A stretch of DNA of 64,000 bases from Saccharomycopsis crataegensis. Its lineage: Eukaryota; Ascomycota; Saccharomycetes; Ascoideales; Saccharomycopsidaceae. The position numbers and the translations under genes are program-made. Each line of letters begins with the position of its first letter. The stretch's first letter is position 1. Shown here one piece after another: positions 50,619 through 59,746 of this stretch. The DNA lies in the NCBI RefSeq assembly GCF_037102585.1, contig NW_027043838.1:682001-746000 (forward strand), given 5' to 3'. The notes below the pieces were generated by a model. That model made no database searches. It was given only the letters and a program-made list of their open reading frames with translations, and was not told the origin of the DNA.

Positions 50619-51677
50619 TCAATGAACTCTGCTGGATCTCCCCTCTCTTTCTAATGGAGGGACAGGACTGCTCAAATCACTGATCAGAACAGGAACTGGG
50701 CCCATAAGACCTTTACTTGCTGCAAAGTCACTACTTCTTCCTCTAAGCAAGTCGGGCTGGTAATACTCATCAAGAATTGGATGAAACAAAACAGTCTGAT
50801 TCTTTATGGTGAGGACAGTATTAGTTGGCACAGTGATCCAGTCTTTCCTTTCAAAAGTCAACGGTTCCGAAGCCACCATGATCACATCTTGCTTCCGATC
50901 CTCCCTTTCCATAACATACTGACCTGGCTCATATTCTGAAAACGAGGAGCCGCAAGAAAAGTGCAACGAGGCAGCCTCTTGGGTTTTTGAAGTAATGTAA
51001 CGGGAAATAACCACTGACGAAGAATCAGTGACCGCAAAATTCAATAGTGAAGGTTCGTACGAGTAAGTTGGATCCGATTTATCAAGCTCATTTGAAAATT
51101 CTTTGAGCAAATTGATTGTCTGGAGTAAAGCTGCTCTGAGATTCTCAGCACCAAAGTTTCCGCAAGGTTTCTTTGGATCAAACCCGAGCTTATCGAGGCA
51201 ATCTAGGAAAAGGGCAAAACAGACTTCAGAATCGGTACCACCTTGAATATAAAGGAAATATTTTTCTTTGAGGTGGTTGATTATACGACGTTTTATCTTT
51301 GAGAAATTAGAAACCCCGCCATTGTGCATAAACATCAACTGATGATATGTGAAAGGGTGGCAATTGGTTTCACTAAGGCTCCCGTAAGTAGAGGCACGAA
51401 CGTGAGCAAATACCAAGCTGGATTTGGTTTTTTCGGCGAGAGTCTCCAAATTTTGATTATTCCATGCAGGAGTAATAGCACGAAACACACAAGGACCCTC
51501 GTTGTCTTTATCATCGGTGTAATAGCCCACACCAAAGCCGTCACCATTTATAGGGCGACGGAGGTCCAACCTAAGTCGAGAGTCATACGATTGATTGATG
51601 ATAGAATGGGCAGGGCGTGTAAGAAGATGAGATAAACGAATATCCTCCTTGCCCTTGAATATTAGAAAACGGCACAT
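50619..51677 (-). CDS. DUG3: Glutamine amidotransferase-like DUG3, glutathione degradation
   Basis: 352-aa class II (Ntn-type) amidotransferase that with Dug2 removes glutamate from glutathione, the gamma-glutamyl-transpeptidase-independent degradation pathway. The N terminus MCRFLIFKG places Cys2 as nucleophile after Met removal. Further motifs: RRPINGDGFGVGYY, FAHVRASTYGSLSETNCHPF, LMFMHNGGVSNF and GGTDSEVCFALFLDCL. All are family-typical and complete. Yeast Dug3 is 357 aa. The start is set by Cys2. It is divergent from the TPR-protein gene with a 464-bp shared upstream region, which includes CACATGAC near 51799. Confidence 0.95.
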   Translation of the reverse strand: MCRFLIFKGKEDIRLSHLLTRPAHSIINQSYDSRLRLDLRRPINGDGFGVGYYTDDKDNEGPCVFRAITPAWNNQNLETLAEKTKSSLVFAHVRASTYGSLSETNCHPFTYHQLMFMHNGGVSNFSKIKRRIINHLKEKYFLYIQGGTDSEVCFALFLDCLDKLGFDPKKPCGNFGAENLRAALLQTINLLKEFSNELDKSDPTYSYEPSLLNFAVTDSSSVVISRYITSKTQEAASLHFSCGSSFSEYEPGQYVMEREDRKQDVIMVASEPLTFERKDWITVPTNTVLTIKNQTVLFHPILDEYYQPDLLRGRSSDFAASKGLMGPVPVLISDLSSPVPPLEREGRSSRVH

Positions 51678-52141
51678 TATTGTATTTGTTAAGAAAACAC
51701 CACCTTAAAATGATAAGATTGCAGATATAAAGAAAGAGTGTTGATGAAAATGCTTGTTTGGAGATAAGTTATCTCTGCTCCTCGTTGACTACGTTAAGTC
51801 ACATGACATAGTATAATAATTGCGGGCGGTCTTTGGGAGATAAGAACACAGCCACGGATGGACTAATATTTATAATGTGACTGATTATTATTCAAAGGCT
51901 CTCTTACTTTATGAAATCCAAGACTATCTGGACTCCTTCGGATCATTGGAGATCACCGTATCTTCGATTTTGTAAACTGACTAAGCGATCAGTAATCGAA
52001 GACGCTTCTTTTATTTCTATGCTACGTGCACCATGATTGATGCCTCATTCGTCACAAAAAATTATTAATCCGCCATATAATTATATATAACTTGTTACCA
52101 AGTATAATTAAGTGAAAAGATCATACAAAGGTATCGCCAAC
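51678..52141. promoter_or_regulatory. Divergent promoter of DUG3 and the TPR gene
   Basis: 464 bp. A CACATGAC element (about 51799), a TATATATAAC box about 60 bp before the TPR-gene ATG, and a CGTGCAC element near 52023. Sulfur-control sites (CACGTG-like) would be expected for DUG3 but only relaxed versions are seen. Confidence 0.4.
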
Positions 52142-54400
52142 ATGGAAATGGATATAGACAAAAATACCACCCAAAATTTCAGTCGCTACGCCAATAAATA
52201 TGGCAAGGTCCTAAACAATACCCAACTATATTGTCTCCTACATGGTATTATCCTGTATATCGACCATGTTCGTCGGTCAATTAAGGATGCAAAGTTTCCT
52301 GAAGAACAACACAACACCGAAGAGAACAAGAAACGTTTTGAAGGTCTCGCTGTGGTGATAAAGGATTTGCAGGATCTCACAGAGGTTTGTAAACCGCACA
52401 ACCTCGAAGAATATAAATTATTCCGTCAGATTTTAGGGCTTCAGGATAACGCCCCATATGAAAAGTTACAGTTTGTGAAAAAAGATTTGGAAGACTTGTT
52501 GGTATATGGCTGGCATATTTATAAATTCCCTCATTCTGACAATGATATGGCCTTTCGAAAAACCAAGTTCTCCAACCATTATCGTGCTGATTTGGATTTT
52601 CATTGTGACTTACCTCAAGTGATTTCTCTTTACCTTAATGAACTTTGCGAAAACCCACCTTTAGTGTCAAACTTAAGGCTTCCAATTCCAGGTGAACCCT
52701 TCCCAATTTCAAAAGAGCGCTTCCAACAGGCCGCTAATTTACTTGATCGATATCGTTTCCGTATGACCATTGAGCCAGATGGACGTGAGAGTGCTGCACC
52801 AAGTATGACGGTCATGGACCTTTTCCAATCTTTTGCGGCAATCACAAAGTTGAATGTCCTAAATTCCCAGTCTTCTGTTAGCGTTTCACTCAATCGCGCG
52901 AAGGCGACGGAACTCAAAGAAAAGGGAAACAAAGCCCAGAAGACTTCCAGAGGTCTTGCCTTAAGTTACTATTCTCAAGCGCTAATGGTTGAACCAAGTA
53001 ACCCGATCATCCTTTCTTCCAGGGCCGCCATGTTCCAGGAGTTAGATTTCCATGATGATGCTATAAACGATCTTAAACTTGCACTTTCTATTAACCCAGC
53101 TTTTGCAGTAGCGTATGCTCGTCTAGCATTTTCATATCTACATATAGGCAATGCCTTTGCATCAATGAAGGAGTACGTCAAAGCTATCAAAGCATCCCAA
53201 GGTATGATTCTCCCAAATGGATTCGATTCAACTAATGAGTCCAAACTTAAGCGTTATATTTCAGAATGTAAACGCAAAACCTTGCCGCATTTCATAACGA
53301 AAATGGTTGTTTCTTTGCGTATAGCCGAAGCCAGAGCTCGTCAGCAAGGAATAAACCCAGAGGAGCTAAGAAATGTCAAAGAAGATATAAAGAGTATCAT
53401 TGCGCGATATAGCGGTCGTGGATCTACTATGAACGGAAGAAATGCTACTGCTCCTTCGGGTGCGCTTTTCACAATGCCAGCTGTGACCTCGATTCAGATT
53501 CCAAATCAAGGGCCAAATACTGGTGTTGATAATACCAATAATAATACCAATGGAAATACAACGCTAGGTGGTAATGGCATGGTTTTCAATCTTGCTGATG
53601 AAGCGAATGGGGCGACTAATCCACAAGAGGCCATTGAAAGATATATCCAATTGACGTCAAATATTTTTCGTGGAAATAATAATCGTGATGGGAACCCGTT
53701 CACTGTATTTGGGGGTGGGCAGGGAACAACAACTACTACCACTACAACCACAACCACTACTGAAACAACTAATAATGAAAGCAATAATAATGAAAGCAAT
53801 AATAATGAAAGCAATAATAATGAAGAAAACGCCAGCAACAGTGAAAACAACATTAACAATGAATCTGGCAACAATGGCAATGGTGATACTACTAGCACTT
53901 CAGCAGCCGTTAGTGATAATAATACCGAAGATCCGGGAGATATTGATATCGATAGTGTAAGAGAAACTCCACAGGCGAATACTAACATCAATGATAACAA
54001 TAACAATCATTCCAATCCTCAAGGTAACAATGGTCAAAATAATGGTGGCAACAACAATAACAATAGCTTTGGTAGCATGTTTGGAAACTTAATCATGAGC
54101 ACTGTTGGGCCAATGATTCAACGTGAGGTGCAAAATTTGACTGGTGCAAACGGTGAACCTGCAAATGCTACGATATTAACCAGTATAGTGAATGGTAATG
54201 GACCTCCTCAGGTTTTTAGAATGGATGGGAATTTTGCCCCTCCAAATGGAAGTCAACAGGAAAATGGCAATGGTAATTCCAGAACCTCAACAACTGCCAA
54301 CAGTGATAATGGAGCGAATGTTAATTCTTCAAGTCGAGATAATCAAAATAGAGATGATGGTGAAGAAAGCAATAATAATATGGACATCGATCTTGATTGA
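52142..54400 (+). CDS. TPR co-chaperone-like protein with Asn/Thr-rich tail
   Basis: 752-aa protein starting at the first ATG (MEMDIDKN); ten codons of open frame lie upstream without Met. Residues 1-240 are a helical domain with no family I recognise (YCLLHGIILYIDHVRRSIKD). About 265-380 hold three tetratricopeptide repeats: AKATELKEKGNKAQKTSRGL, then SRAAMFQELDFHDDAINDLK and ARLAFSYLHIGNAFASMKEY. These resemble the carboxylate-clamp TPRs of Hsp70/Hsp90 co-chaperones such as Sgt2. A charged helix follows, then an Asn/Gly/Thr/Gln-rich low-complexity tail (about 440-752), containing poly-Thr and three tandem NNES repeats and ending DIDLD, like the NPN-rich tails of co-chaperones. The role is inferred from TPRs only. 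Confidence 0.82.
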   Translation: MEMDIDKNTTQNFSRYANKYGKVLNNTQLYCLLHGIILYIDHVRRSIKDAKFPEEQHNTEENKKRFEGLAVVIKDLQDLTEVCKPHNLEEYKLFRQILGLQDNAPYEKLQFVKKDLEDLLVYGWHIYKFPHSDNDMAFRKTKFSNHYRADLDFHCDLPQVISLYLNELCENPPLVSNLRLPIPGEPFPISKERFQQAANLLDRYRFRMTIEPDGRESAAPSMTVMDLFQSFAAITKLNVLNSQSSVSVSLNRAKATELKEKGNKAQKTSRGLALSYYSQALMVEPSNPIILSSRAAMFQELDFHDDAINDLKLALSINPAFAVAYARLAFSYLHIGNAFASMKEYVKAIKASQGMILPNGFDSTNESKLKRYISECKRKTLPHFITKMVVSLRIAEARARQQGINPEELRNVKEDIKSIIARYSGRGSTMNGRNATAPSGALFTMPAVTSIQIPNQGPNTGVDNTNNNTNGNTTLGGNGMVFNLADEANGATNPQEAIERYIQLTSNIFRGNNNRDGNPFTVFGGGQGTTTTTTTTTTTTETTNNESNNNESNNNESNNNEENASNSENNINNESGNNGNGDTTSTSAAVSDNNTEDPGDIDIDSVRETPQANTNINDNNNNHSNPQGNNGQNNGGNNNNNSFGSMFGNLIMSTVGPMIQREVQNLTGANGEPANATILTSIVNGNGPPQVFRMDGNFAPPNGSQQENGNGNSRTSTTANSDNGANVNSSSRDNQNRDDGEESNNNMDIDLD

Positions 54401-54999
54401 ATTGTCATCTTTTTGTAATAAGGTGCTATCAAAGAAAGCTTCTGCCGAATCTCCTGCAATTTCGTTTGAGATATCATTATTATGAGTGTATTATACATTT
54501 CTGTTTGTGTTGTTTGCGGATAACACTTGTATATTTCGAAAAACAAAAAAAAACAAAACAAGACAGTTTAGATATATTATACTTTAGTATTAATTAATGT
54601 TTTTATTATTGGTTTAGTATGTCATTATTATATTGTACAATTCTTTCTCAAGATTTGGGTATTTATGGTAAACACGTAAGATAATTCTTTTTACGAAATT
54701 AAAGCTTTATTCCAAAAGTATGCTAGATTATATCTGAGCCAGACATGTCGTCAAATGAATTATCAAGATGCTGTAACTGCATAATCTTGTTTTCCTACAA
54801 TTATCATAAAAAAAAAAAAAAAAAAAAAAATAGAGGATTTGTTTTAGTGACACCAATCCCATCCATAATTCGAGTTCTTTTTCTGAACCCGAACGCGACA
54901 GCCATATGCCTCCTCCATCGACGGTGTTTTGGGGAGGGCCAGCTGACGCCTGGCGTGATTTTCAACACACAAAGCTTCAGGAGCCATCCCAAAGGAACT
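54401..54999. other. Spacer with 23-A homopolymer
   Basis: Holds the TPR-gene 3' end and the leader of the next gene. A run of 23 A (54808-54830) lies within the open frame that starts at Met 54745. Because such a run is unlikely inside a CDS, I place the next gene's start at 55000. Confidence 0.5.
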
Positions 55000-56112
55000 A
55001 TGAGTGGTACAACTATGAATGGTATAACTATGAATGGGGTTACTGTTAACGGTGGTTTCCACTCATCTCATCCTCCAGATTTCCACTTTCCTTTTCCTTT
55101 TTTCCCTTATTCTGGTCCTCCACCTCAATTTTTCCCTTCTTCTTCTTCTCCTCCTCCGCCACAACCACCAACCCCTCCTCCAACCTTGGCTCCTCAACCT
55201 CTGGCTTATTTCTTCCATCACCCTGTTCCTCCAACCATGTCTCATCATCTAGCTCCTCATCAACATCATCCTCCTCATTTACTAGCCCCCCATAATGTAC
55301 TAGCTCCTTATCAACATCATCCCCTCTATCTTTTAAATAATCCACAGTTTTCACCTTCCCATGATACTTCTTCTCCTGTCTCACATCCTCACACTTCTGT
55401 TTCTATTTCTCCTTGTTCTATCTCCGAAACAACCCCTCACCTGGTTTCCAATAATTCAACTGCTACTGCCAGCATGTTGCCTTCGGCTACTACTCTGCCT
55501 AGCGGATTTCGCAAGCATCACCTTCCAACTGAAATAACTTTCTATCAGTTTATAGATATATTCGAAATAGCTCTCATGTTAATAAACGATATTGAGAAAG
55601 ACGATCCAGTAGGCAATAATCAGGAACACATCGAGGATGAGGATTCAGTAGGTAATAATCACGAGGGCTTTGACTCATCGAAGACCAGGGACATCTTTGA
55701 GTTAATCAAAAAAAAAGATGAAACAACTGTAACCAATAGAGTCAAAGAAACTTTCATCGGATTGAAAAAGGTGAAGATGAAAAAAGCATGCTTCTTTTCG
55801 CTTTTGTACGCAGTGCGAAAGAAGTTTGCGAGGATAAATAAAACGGTTTCTAAAGTGGACGACTATATGAAATTCTGGATTGAATGCACTTTTTGTAGTG
55901 GTAGAATTACCCAAGTCTGGAAAACTAAAGGCAATATGTTCTTAATCGACTGTATCAAAATTCTGAGGTGTCGATGTGAGGAAGAAGATATTGAAAAAAC
56001 TAACGATGTGCGTGCTGCAAAAAGAGCTAGAATAGAAATCCCGCCACAAAGCCATACAATAGACAAATTCCGGTTCGACGAAATGTCAACTATGACTCCT
56101 GAGATTGCCTAA
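55000..56112 (+). CDS. Unrecognised Pro/His-rich protein, followed by an in-frame continuation
   Basis: 370 aa from Met 55000; a longer version from Met 54745 (455 aa) would run through the A tract. The N-terminal part has imperfect five-residue repeats (SGTTMNGITMNGVTVNG), then Phe/Pro and Pro/His-rich low complexity (about 15-190). The C-terminal 180 residues are globular-looking: PTEITFYQFIDIFEIALMLI, then RVKETFIGLKKVKMKKACFF and KFWIECTFCSGRITQVW. Cys in CTFC and CRCEEED could bind metal. NNQEHIEDEDSVGNNHE shows a short internal repeat (about 237-253). No known domain is identified. After the TAA at 56110-56112 the same frame stays open for 94 more codons. It is therefore either a recently truncated gene or two reading frames joined by readthrough. 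Confidence 0.6.
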   Translation: MSGTTMNGITMNGVTVNGGFHSSHPPDFHFPFPFFPYSGPPPQFFPSSSSPPPPQPPTPPPTLAPQPLAYFFHHPVPPTMSHHLAPHQHHPPHLLAPHNVLAPYQHHPLYLLNNPQFSPSHDTSSPVSHPHTSVSISPCSISETTPHLVSNNSTATASMLPSATTLPSGFRKHHLPTEITFYQFIDIFEIALMLINDIEKDDPVGNNQEHIEDEDSVGNNHEGFDSSKTRDIFELIKKKDETTVTNRVKETFIGLKKVKMKKACFFSLLYAVRKKFARINKTVSKVDDYMKFWIECTFCSGRITQVWKTKGNMFLIDCIKILRCRCEEEDIEKTNDVRAAKRARIEIPPQSHTIDKFRFDEMSTMTPEIA

Positions 56113-56394
56113 CTCATATGGAGTGTAAACGAGCTAATTGAGGAGAAGTTTATGGTGCAAATCGAACGCGAGTTCGTTGACGATAAATTCGCAGCAGCTA
56201 ACGCGATGGATCAAAAGCAGAAAAAATTGAAGGCAATTTGTGAGCAGCTAGAATGTTACTGGTTAAATGTAGACCAGCTAGATAGCGAGCAAAAAGAAAA
56301 GCTTAAGTTGACGAGAAAACTTGTAATTCATAAACTAGAATCTGGAGGCATGAAAATTGGCCATTTTTTTTTACAAGTTCGTCGAACGGTATAA
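56113..56394 (+). other. In-frame downstream continuation of the Pro/His-rich ORF
   Basis: Same frame as the preceding ORF, separated from it by a single TAA. It reads LIWSVNELIEEKF, then an internal Met at 56152 and a charged helical segment (VQIEREFVDDKFAAANAMDQ; EQLECYWLNVDQLDSEQKEK) that looks like natural protein, ending with its own stop at 56394. The stop context (TAA CTC) is not a classic readthrough site. The simplest reading is that this is the former C terminus of the upstream protein. Confidence 0.55.
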
Positions 56395-56588
56395 TGCTGG
56401 GTCCTCAAAGAATGAGGTAAAATAAATATTAATTATATGGAAATACTGTTTAAAGTGTATTGTGTAAAGATTTAAAATATCATAACAAAGTAGAATAAAA
56501 AGGGGAATCTCAGGAAGTTCTCAAAGTAATAGAAGGGAATATCATCCCGAAAAGAAAGAAATAGGTATTATCGTAAATTCGTCTTGAC

Positions 56589-57716
56589 TTAATATCCAGC
56601 CAAAGGAGCGTATGTACCAGTGTGACAATATTGGGTCCAATCTTGGAACAAAACTTCGATCATGGTGTCGTAAAATTGACTGTCGACAATAGAGTTGACA
56701 AGAGTACCGTTACCGACTTTAACACCAGCAGTTGGAGCAAAATCCGCACCCCAAATTCTCAAGTTACCGTAAAATGGAGAATAAAATGAGGTATCAACGG
56801 CACAGGAAACGTTGGTGGAGCTGGTGATCAATTCAGGATAAGTCATAAAGAAAGAAACAACGTCATCCCAGAATGGCAAAGTCTCTTGATCGTTGTTTTC
56901 GGCGTAGTTACCAGTGTAAACAATGTCTTGAAGGGCGGTAAAATAAGTGTTGTTGTTAATAGCTTCCAAAGAACCGGCTTTAGCAATGATACGGTTGTAT
57001 AATTCTTGGGAAGGAACCAAGTAGTTAGTAACGTTACCTCCAATGTACAATTCTTTCCATGGAGCAGTCAAAGCAATTTGAGCACCTTCAGGGTCTTGAA
57101 TCAAGTTAATATCGGTGTTAATATCAACTTGGATAGCAGTGCCGACGGCTTGAGCGTATTGTGTATCGATGTAACCACCCATGATGTACAAACCAGCAGC
57201 CTCTTCAGCCAATTTTGGATAAATGCTCAAAGCTTGAGCAACAGTGGTCATCATACCAGCAGCAAAAATCATAACTGGATCGGTGTCTTTGTATTTCTTC
57301 ACAGCTTCAATCAAAGCAATAGCACCTGGAGTATCTTGATCATAATCGACTTCATCCCAAGTGTAAGAATCTTCGTAATCAGGTGAAAAACCACCCTCCC
57401 AAACAGGGGCACCAAAAAGTTGACTATGCATTTGGAAAGTGTCATTGGTTTGCAAGAGTGGTTGTTGAGCACCCAAGTACAAAGGAATACAAGAGGTCAT
57501 GTTGTACTCTTTAAGAACATTGTAACCGGCAGCAACGGCATCAACAGCAGAATAAGAACCGAAACTCATGGACATACCAACAACCTCGACACCACCATAG
57601 AGAGGAATCAAAAGTTGCAAAGCTTCTAAACCATCATTCTCGATGAAAACTTTTCTAGATTGAGCAATGCTAACTAGAGAAGTAGCAGCAAGTAATAGTG
57701 ATTTGAAACTAACCAT
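56589..57716 (-). CDS. Secreted nucleoside-hydrolase-like protein with altered metal motif
   Basis: 375 aa of the inosine-uridine nucleoside hydrolase superfamily, which normally cleaves ribonucleosides to base and ribose using Ca2+. A signal peptide covers residues 1-20 (MVSFKSLLLAATSLVSIAQS). About six N-glycosylation sequons are present (NMTS, NDTF, NVTN, NNTY, NVSC, NGTL). The canonical DTDPGxDDA signature is replaced by IENDGLEALQLL, so at least two of the usual Ca2+-binding Asp are missing. Later family blocks remain: DPVMIFAAGMMTTVAQAL, GLYIMGGY, and EFNxxxDP-like INTDINLIQDPEGAQI. It may be an inactive or altered-specificity secreted protein. Fungal relatives with a diverged ND motif exist as far as I recall. 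Strong codon bias suggests high expression. Confidence 0.85.
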   Translation of the reverse strand: MVSFKSLLLAATSLVSIAQSRKVFIENDGLEALQLLIPLYGGVEVVGMSMSFGSYSAVDAVAAGYNVLKEYNMTSCIPLYLGAQQPLLQTNDTFQMHSQLFGAPVWEGGFSPDYEDSYTWDEVDYDQDTPGAIALIEAVKKYKDTDPVMIFAAGMMTTVAQALSIYPKLAEEAAGLYIMGGYIDTQYAQAVGTAIQVDINTDINLIQDPEGAQIALTAPWKELYIGGNVTNYLVPSQELYNRIIAKAGSLEAINNNTYFTALQDIVYTGNYAENNDQETLPFWDDVVSFFMTYPELITSSTNVSCAVDTSFYSPFYGNLRIWGADFAPTAGVKVGNGTLVNSIVDSQFYDTMIEVLFQDWTQYCHTGTYAPLAGY

Positions 57717-58424
57717 TTGTGTTTGTTTTTGTTTTTTTATATGATAGATAAAAGCAGAATTGCAATATGGTTTCCAAGAAATTTTTTTAGGAGCGGGTAC
57801 ATGTCACAGTGGAATAACCCTTCGCTATATATATATAAATTTGTTCAAGCACAAATCAAACAATAGGGAGCTTATTGAGAGGTAAAAAATTTTCAATTGT
57901 TAGTGCTGATAGAACATGTGCTTGTGCATGAACTTTCTTGATAAGGATAACAAGGATAATGTTGTTTTTTCTTCATTTGAGCAGTCTCCCTTTTTTCACT
58001 TGTTTGATAATGCAGGTCGCCAAATTGAGCAGCTTGAATCTCCTATTATGCAGTCCGCGGAAGAGAAGCCGTTTCCTCGGCATATTGCGATCGATCATTT
58101 GTGTAAGCCAATATTTAATACTGATGTGTATTTATATCCAGTGGTTGAAAGATTTGCTTCTTATCTTTGCTGTCTTCAGGGTCTGTTAAGATTTTCCAAG
58201 ATTTGATGTAGTATTCGATTTGGCTTTATTTTTAGTTCAATATATGTACTTATACATAATATTGGAATTCCTAGTAAGTTTTTCTTTCCAAAATATGAGC
58301 TATGGCCTATAGTTGCCCCATGGCAAAGAAAAAAAAAAAGAAAAATAGAACGCAATTGTTACTCAGAGTGGGCAGCAGGGACTTTTAAGTTCTTACGCTA
58401 TCATATCATGCTATTTTCTTGGCT
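57717..58424. other. Spacer upstream of the nucleoside-hydrolase-like gene
   Basis: 708 bp with a TATATATATAAA box near 57829, about 110 bp before the hydrolase start. It includes the doubtful ORF at 57916-58206. An A-rich stretch (about 58327-58345) precedes the 3' end of the orphan spliced gene. Confidence 0.4.
57916..58206 (+). CDS. Doubtful ORF, 96 aa
   Basis: A plus-strand ORF with an ATG start, divergent from the nucleoside-hydrolase-like gene by about 200 bp. It reads MCLCMNFLDKDNKDNVVFSS at the start and RHIAIDHLCKPIFNTDVYLY later; composition is not clearly random. No family recognised, no membrane segment. It may be a small lineage-specific gene or chance. Confidence 0.25.
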   Translation: MCLCMNFLDKDNKDNVVFSSFEQSPFFHLFDNAGRQIEQLESPIMQSAEEKPFPRHIAIDHLCKPIFNTDVYLYPVVERFASYLCCLQGLLRFSKI

Positions 58425-58721
58425 CTAGTATCTGAATGATTGAACGGATAGCACAAACTCTTCAAGAGATACATACTTGTTTGAAGACCACTTTCTGAGT
58501 TCCTTTAGTTCAACGTGATAAAAGACCTTGTCGCCGTCTGTTAGTACATGCCACTTTAGTTGTCCCACTACACTACACCATCCATCAGTAGTGGCAGCAA
58601 AGTGAAAGTTTGACCTTCTGAAGCAGCAGTTTGGAGGAACTCTAAATGAAATGGCTGCATGGACTAGTCCCAGAGTGTCAGTAGCCATAACACCGTTACT
58701 TCTAACTACTTTCAGATCGAT

Positions 58722-58755
<34 letters not shown>

Positions 58756-58836
58756 ACATTATCCGCCGCCGCTTACCACCGACGGGATAGGATAGGATAG
58801 GGTAGATCCCACGTACGAGAAGTCGATAACAAACAT
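58425..58836 (-). CDS. Orphan protein with a predicted 55-nt intron
   Basis: Two minus-strand reading frames become one if GT...AG 58776-58722 is removed. Exon 1, from Met 58836 (MFVIDFSYVGSTLSYPIPSV), joins in phase 0 to exon 2 (58721-58425: IDLKVVRSNGVMATDTLGLV and onward, 98 codons plus stop). The product is about 118 aa. Upstream of Met 58836 the frame remains open to about 58970 with protein-like sequence (LSLSFEGQILVVAQNLACSL) but no Met, so the true start may lie in another exon. Exon 2 contains AAISFRVPPNCCFRRSNFHF and DGWCSVVGQLKWHV. GC content is higher than in flanking sequence. Unknown family; foreign origin or a decaying gene are both possible. Confidence 0.45.
58722..58776 (-). 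other. Predicted 55-nt intron with CT-microsatellite pyrimidine tract
   Basis: 5' site GTAAGC at 58776 and 3' CAG ending at 58722, phase 0. There is no TACTAAC; GATAAT is the only candidate branch. The region before the AG is an almost pure (CT)n tract, so the microsatellite (plus strand (GA)n, 58724-58755) forms the polypyrimidine tract. Confidence 0.45.
58724..58755. repeat. (GA)n microsatellite
   Basis: About 15 GA dinucleotides in a row. It lies inside the predicted intron of the orphan gene and is likely length-polymorphic. Confidence 0.9.
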
Positions 58837-58944
58837 GTCGGTCTTCTTCTTCTTCACGTGATCTGGTAGAGAGCAGGCCAAATTTTGGGCGACCACAAGA
58901 ATTTGTCCTTCGAAACTCAACGACAACTTGTGATTTTTTTTCAA

Positions 58945-59746
58945 CGACTTTACTGGAAAAGTGATGGTCTATAACATTCTAATTTCAATCATGAGATGTG
59001 TATCTGTCCAGCGCAATTATTTGTAGCCTCATATTGCTTATAAGTATATATAAAATATTATGAGGCCAAAAACCGAGAGCAATTCTTGGATTGTTTTGGC
59101 TCTTCTACACACAGATAAGACTGGGTCTCGCCGTCTTCTGTTCTATCTACACACAGATAAGACTGGGTCTCGCCGTCTTCTGTTCTATCTACAGAAGGAG
59201 CGGTTCCCAGGGGATAGATAATCTTGGATGTCTTTTTCCAACTACAAGATTTGGTGGGATCTTTTCTGTTGAATATATGTCATTACCTTTATTTGTAGGC
59301 CAAATAATTGATTAATTTTTTTTTTTTTTCCTTTTTAAGTTAAGAATGGTTCCCAGATGATTGATTAATCGGCTTGCAATTGTGCTTTGACTGCAAGTTA
59401 GTTGGTTGATTCGGATACTTTTTTTTTCCTCCTGGCAATCATCGGATATTGGATTGTTGTTGTCGATTGATTGACTGATTGTTTCTCTGTGGTCACTTAT
59501 TGTTATTCATTTACTGCGTCTCCGTTTCTTTTTCGGACTTTTTTTTTTTTTATTCCCTCGGGGGGTGAGTCACCTACAGAGACCATCACTATACTATCCC
59601 TTCGGAACATTTTCATGATAAAAATAGACTTTATTCCTTCGGGAATTTCTCCTACTTCTCAGAAAAAAGTCTAAGGATCCATATCTATAACGTGAAAAAA
59701 AAAAAAAAAGAAAAAACTCCCAACATATAGAAAGACAATATAAACA
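58945..59746. other. GOR1-like promoter region
   Basis: 802 bp. Contains a 42-bp tandem duplication (59105-59188), T runs (about 59318-59330, 59540-59551) and three near-palindromic CCYTCGG motifs at 59553, 59598 and 59636 within 95 bp, 110-195 bp before the GOR1-like start. No gene is credible. Confidence 0.45.
59105..59188. repeat. 42-bp direct tandem duplication
   Basis: Two identical 42-bp copies, 59105-59146 and 59147-59188, each beginning CTACACACAGATAAGACTGG. Being a multiple of three and stop-free, they keep a short plus-strand frame open (unit TQIRLGLAVFCSIY), but that frame has no convincing start and runs only 75 codons. Recent duplication. Confidence 0.93.

Noticed and set aside
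54745-54999. Upstream Met (54745) as start of the Pro/His-rich protein
   Set aside because: The frame runs through 23 A residues and has no conserved feature before Met 55000; kept only as a less likely alternative.
59091-59315. 75-codon ORF covering the 42-bp duplication
   Set aside because: Frame opens by chance because the duplicated unit is a multiple of three; no conserved feature and no convincing start.
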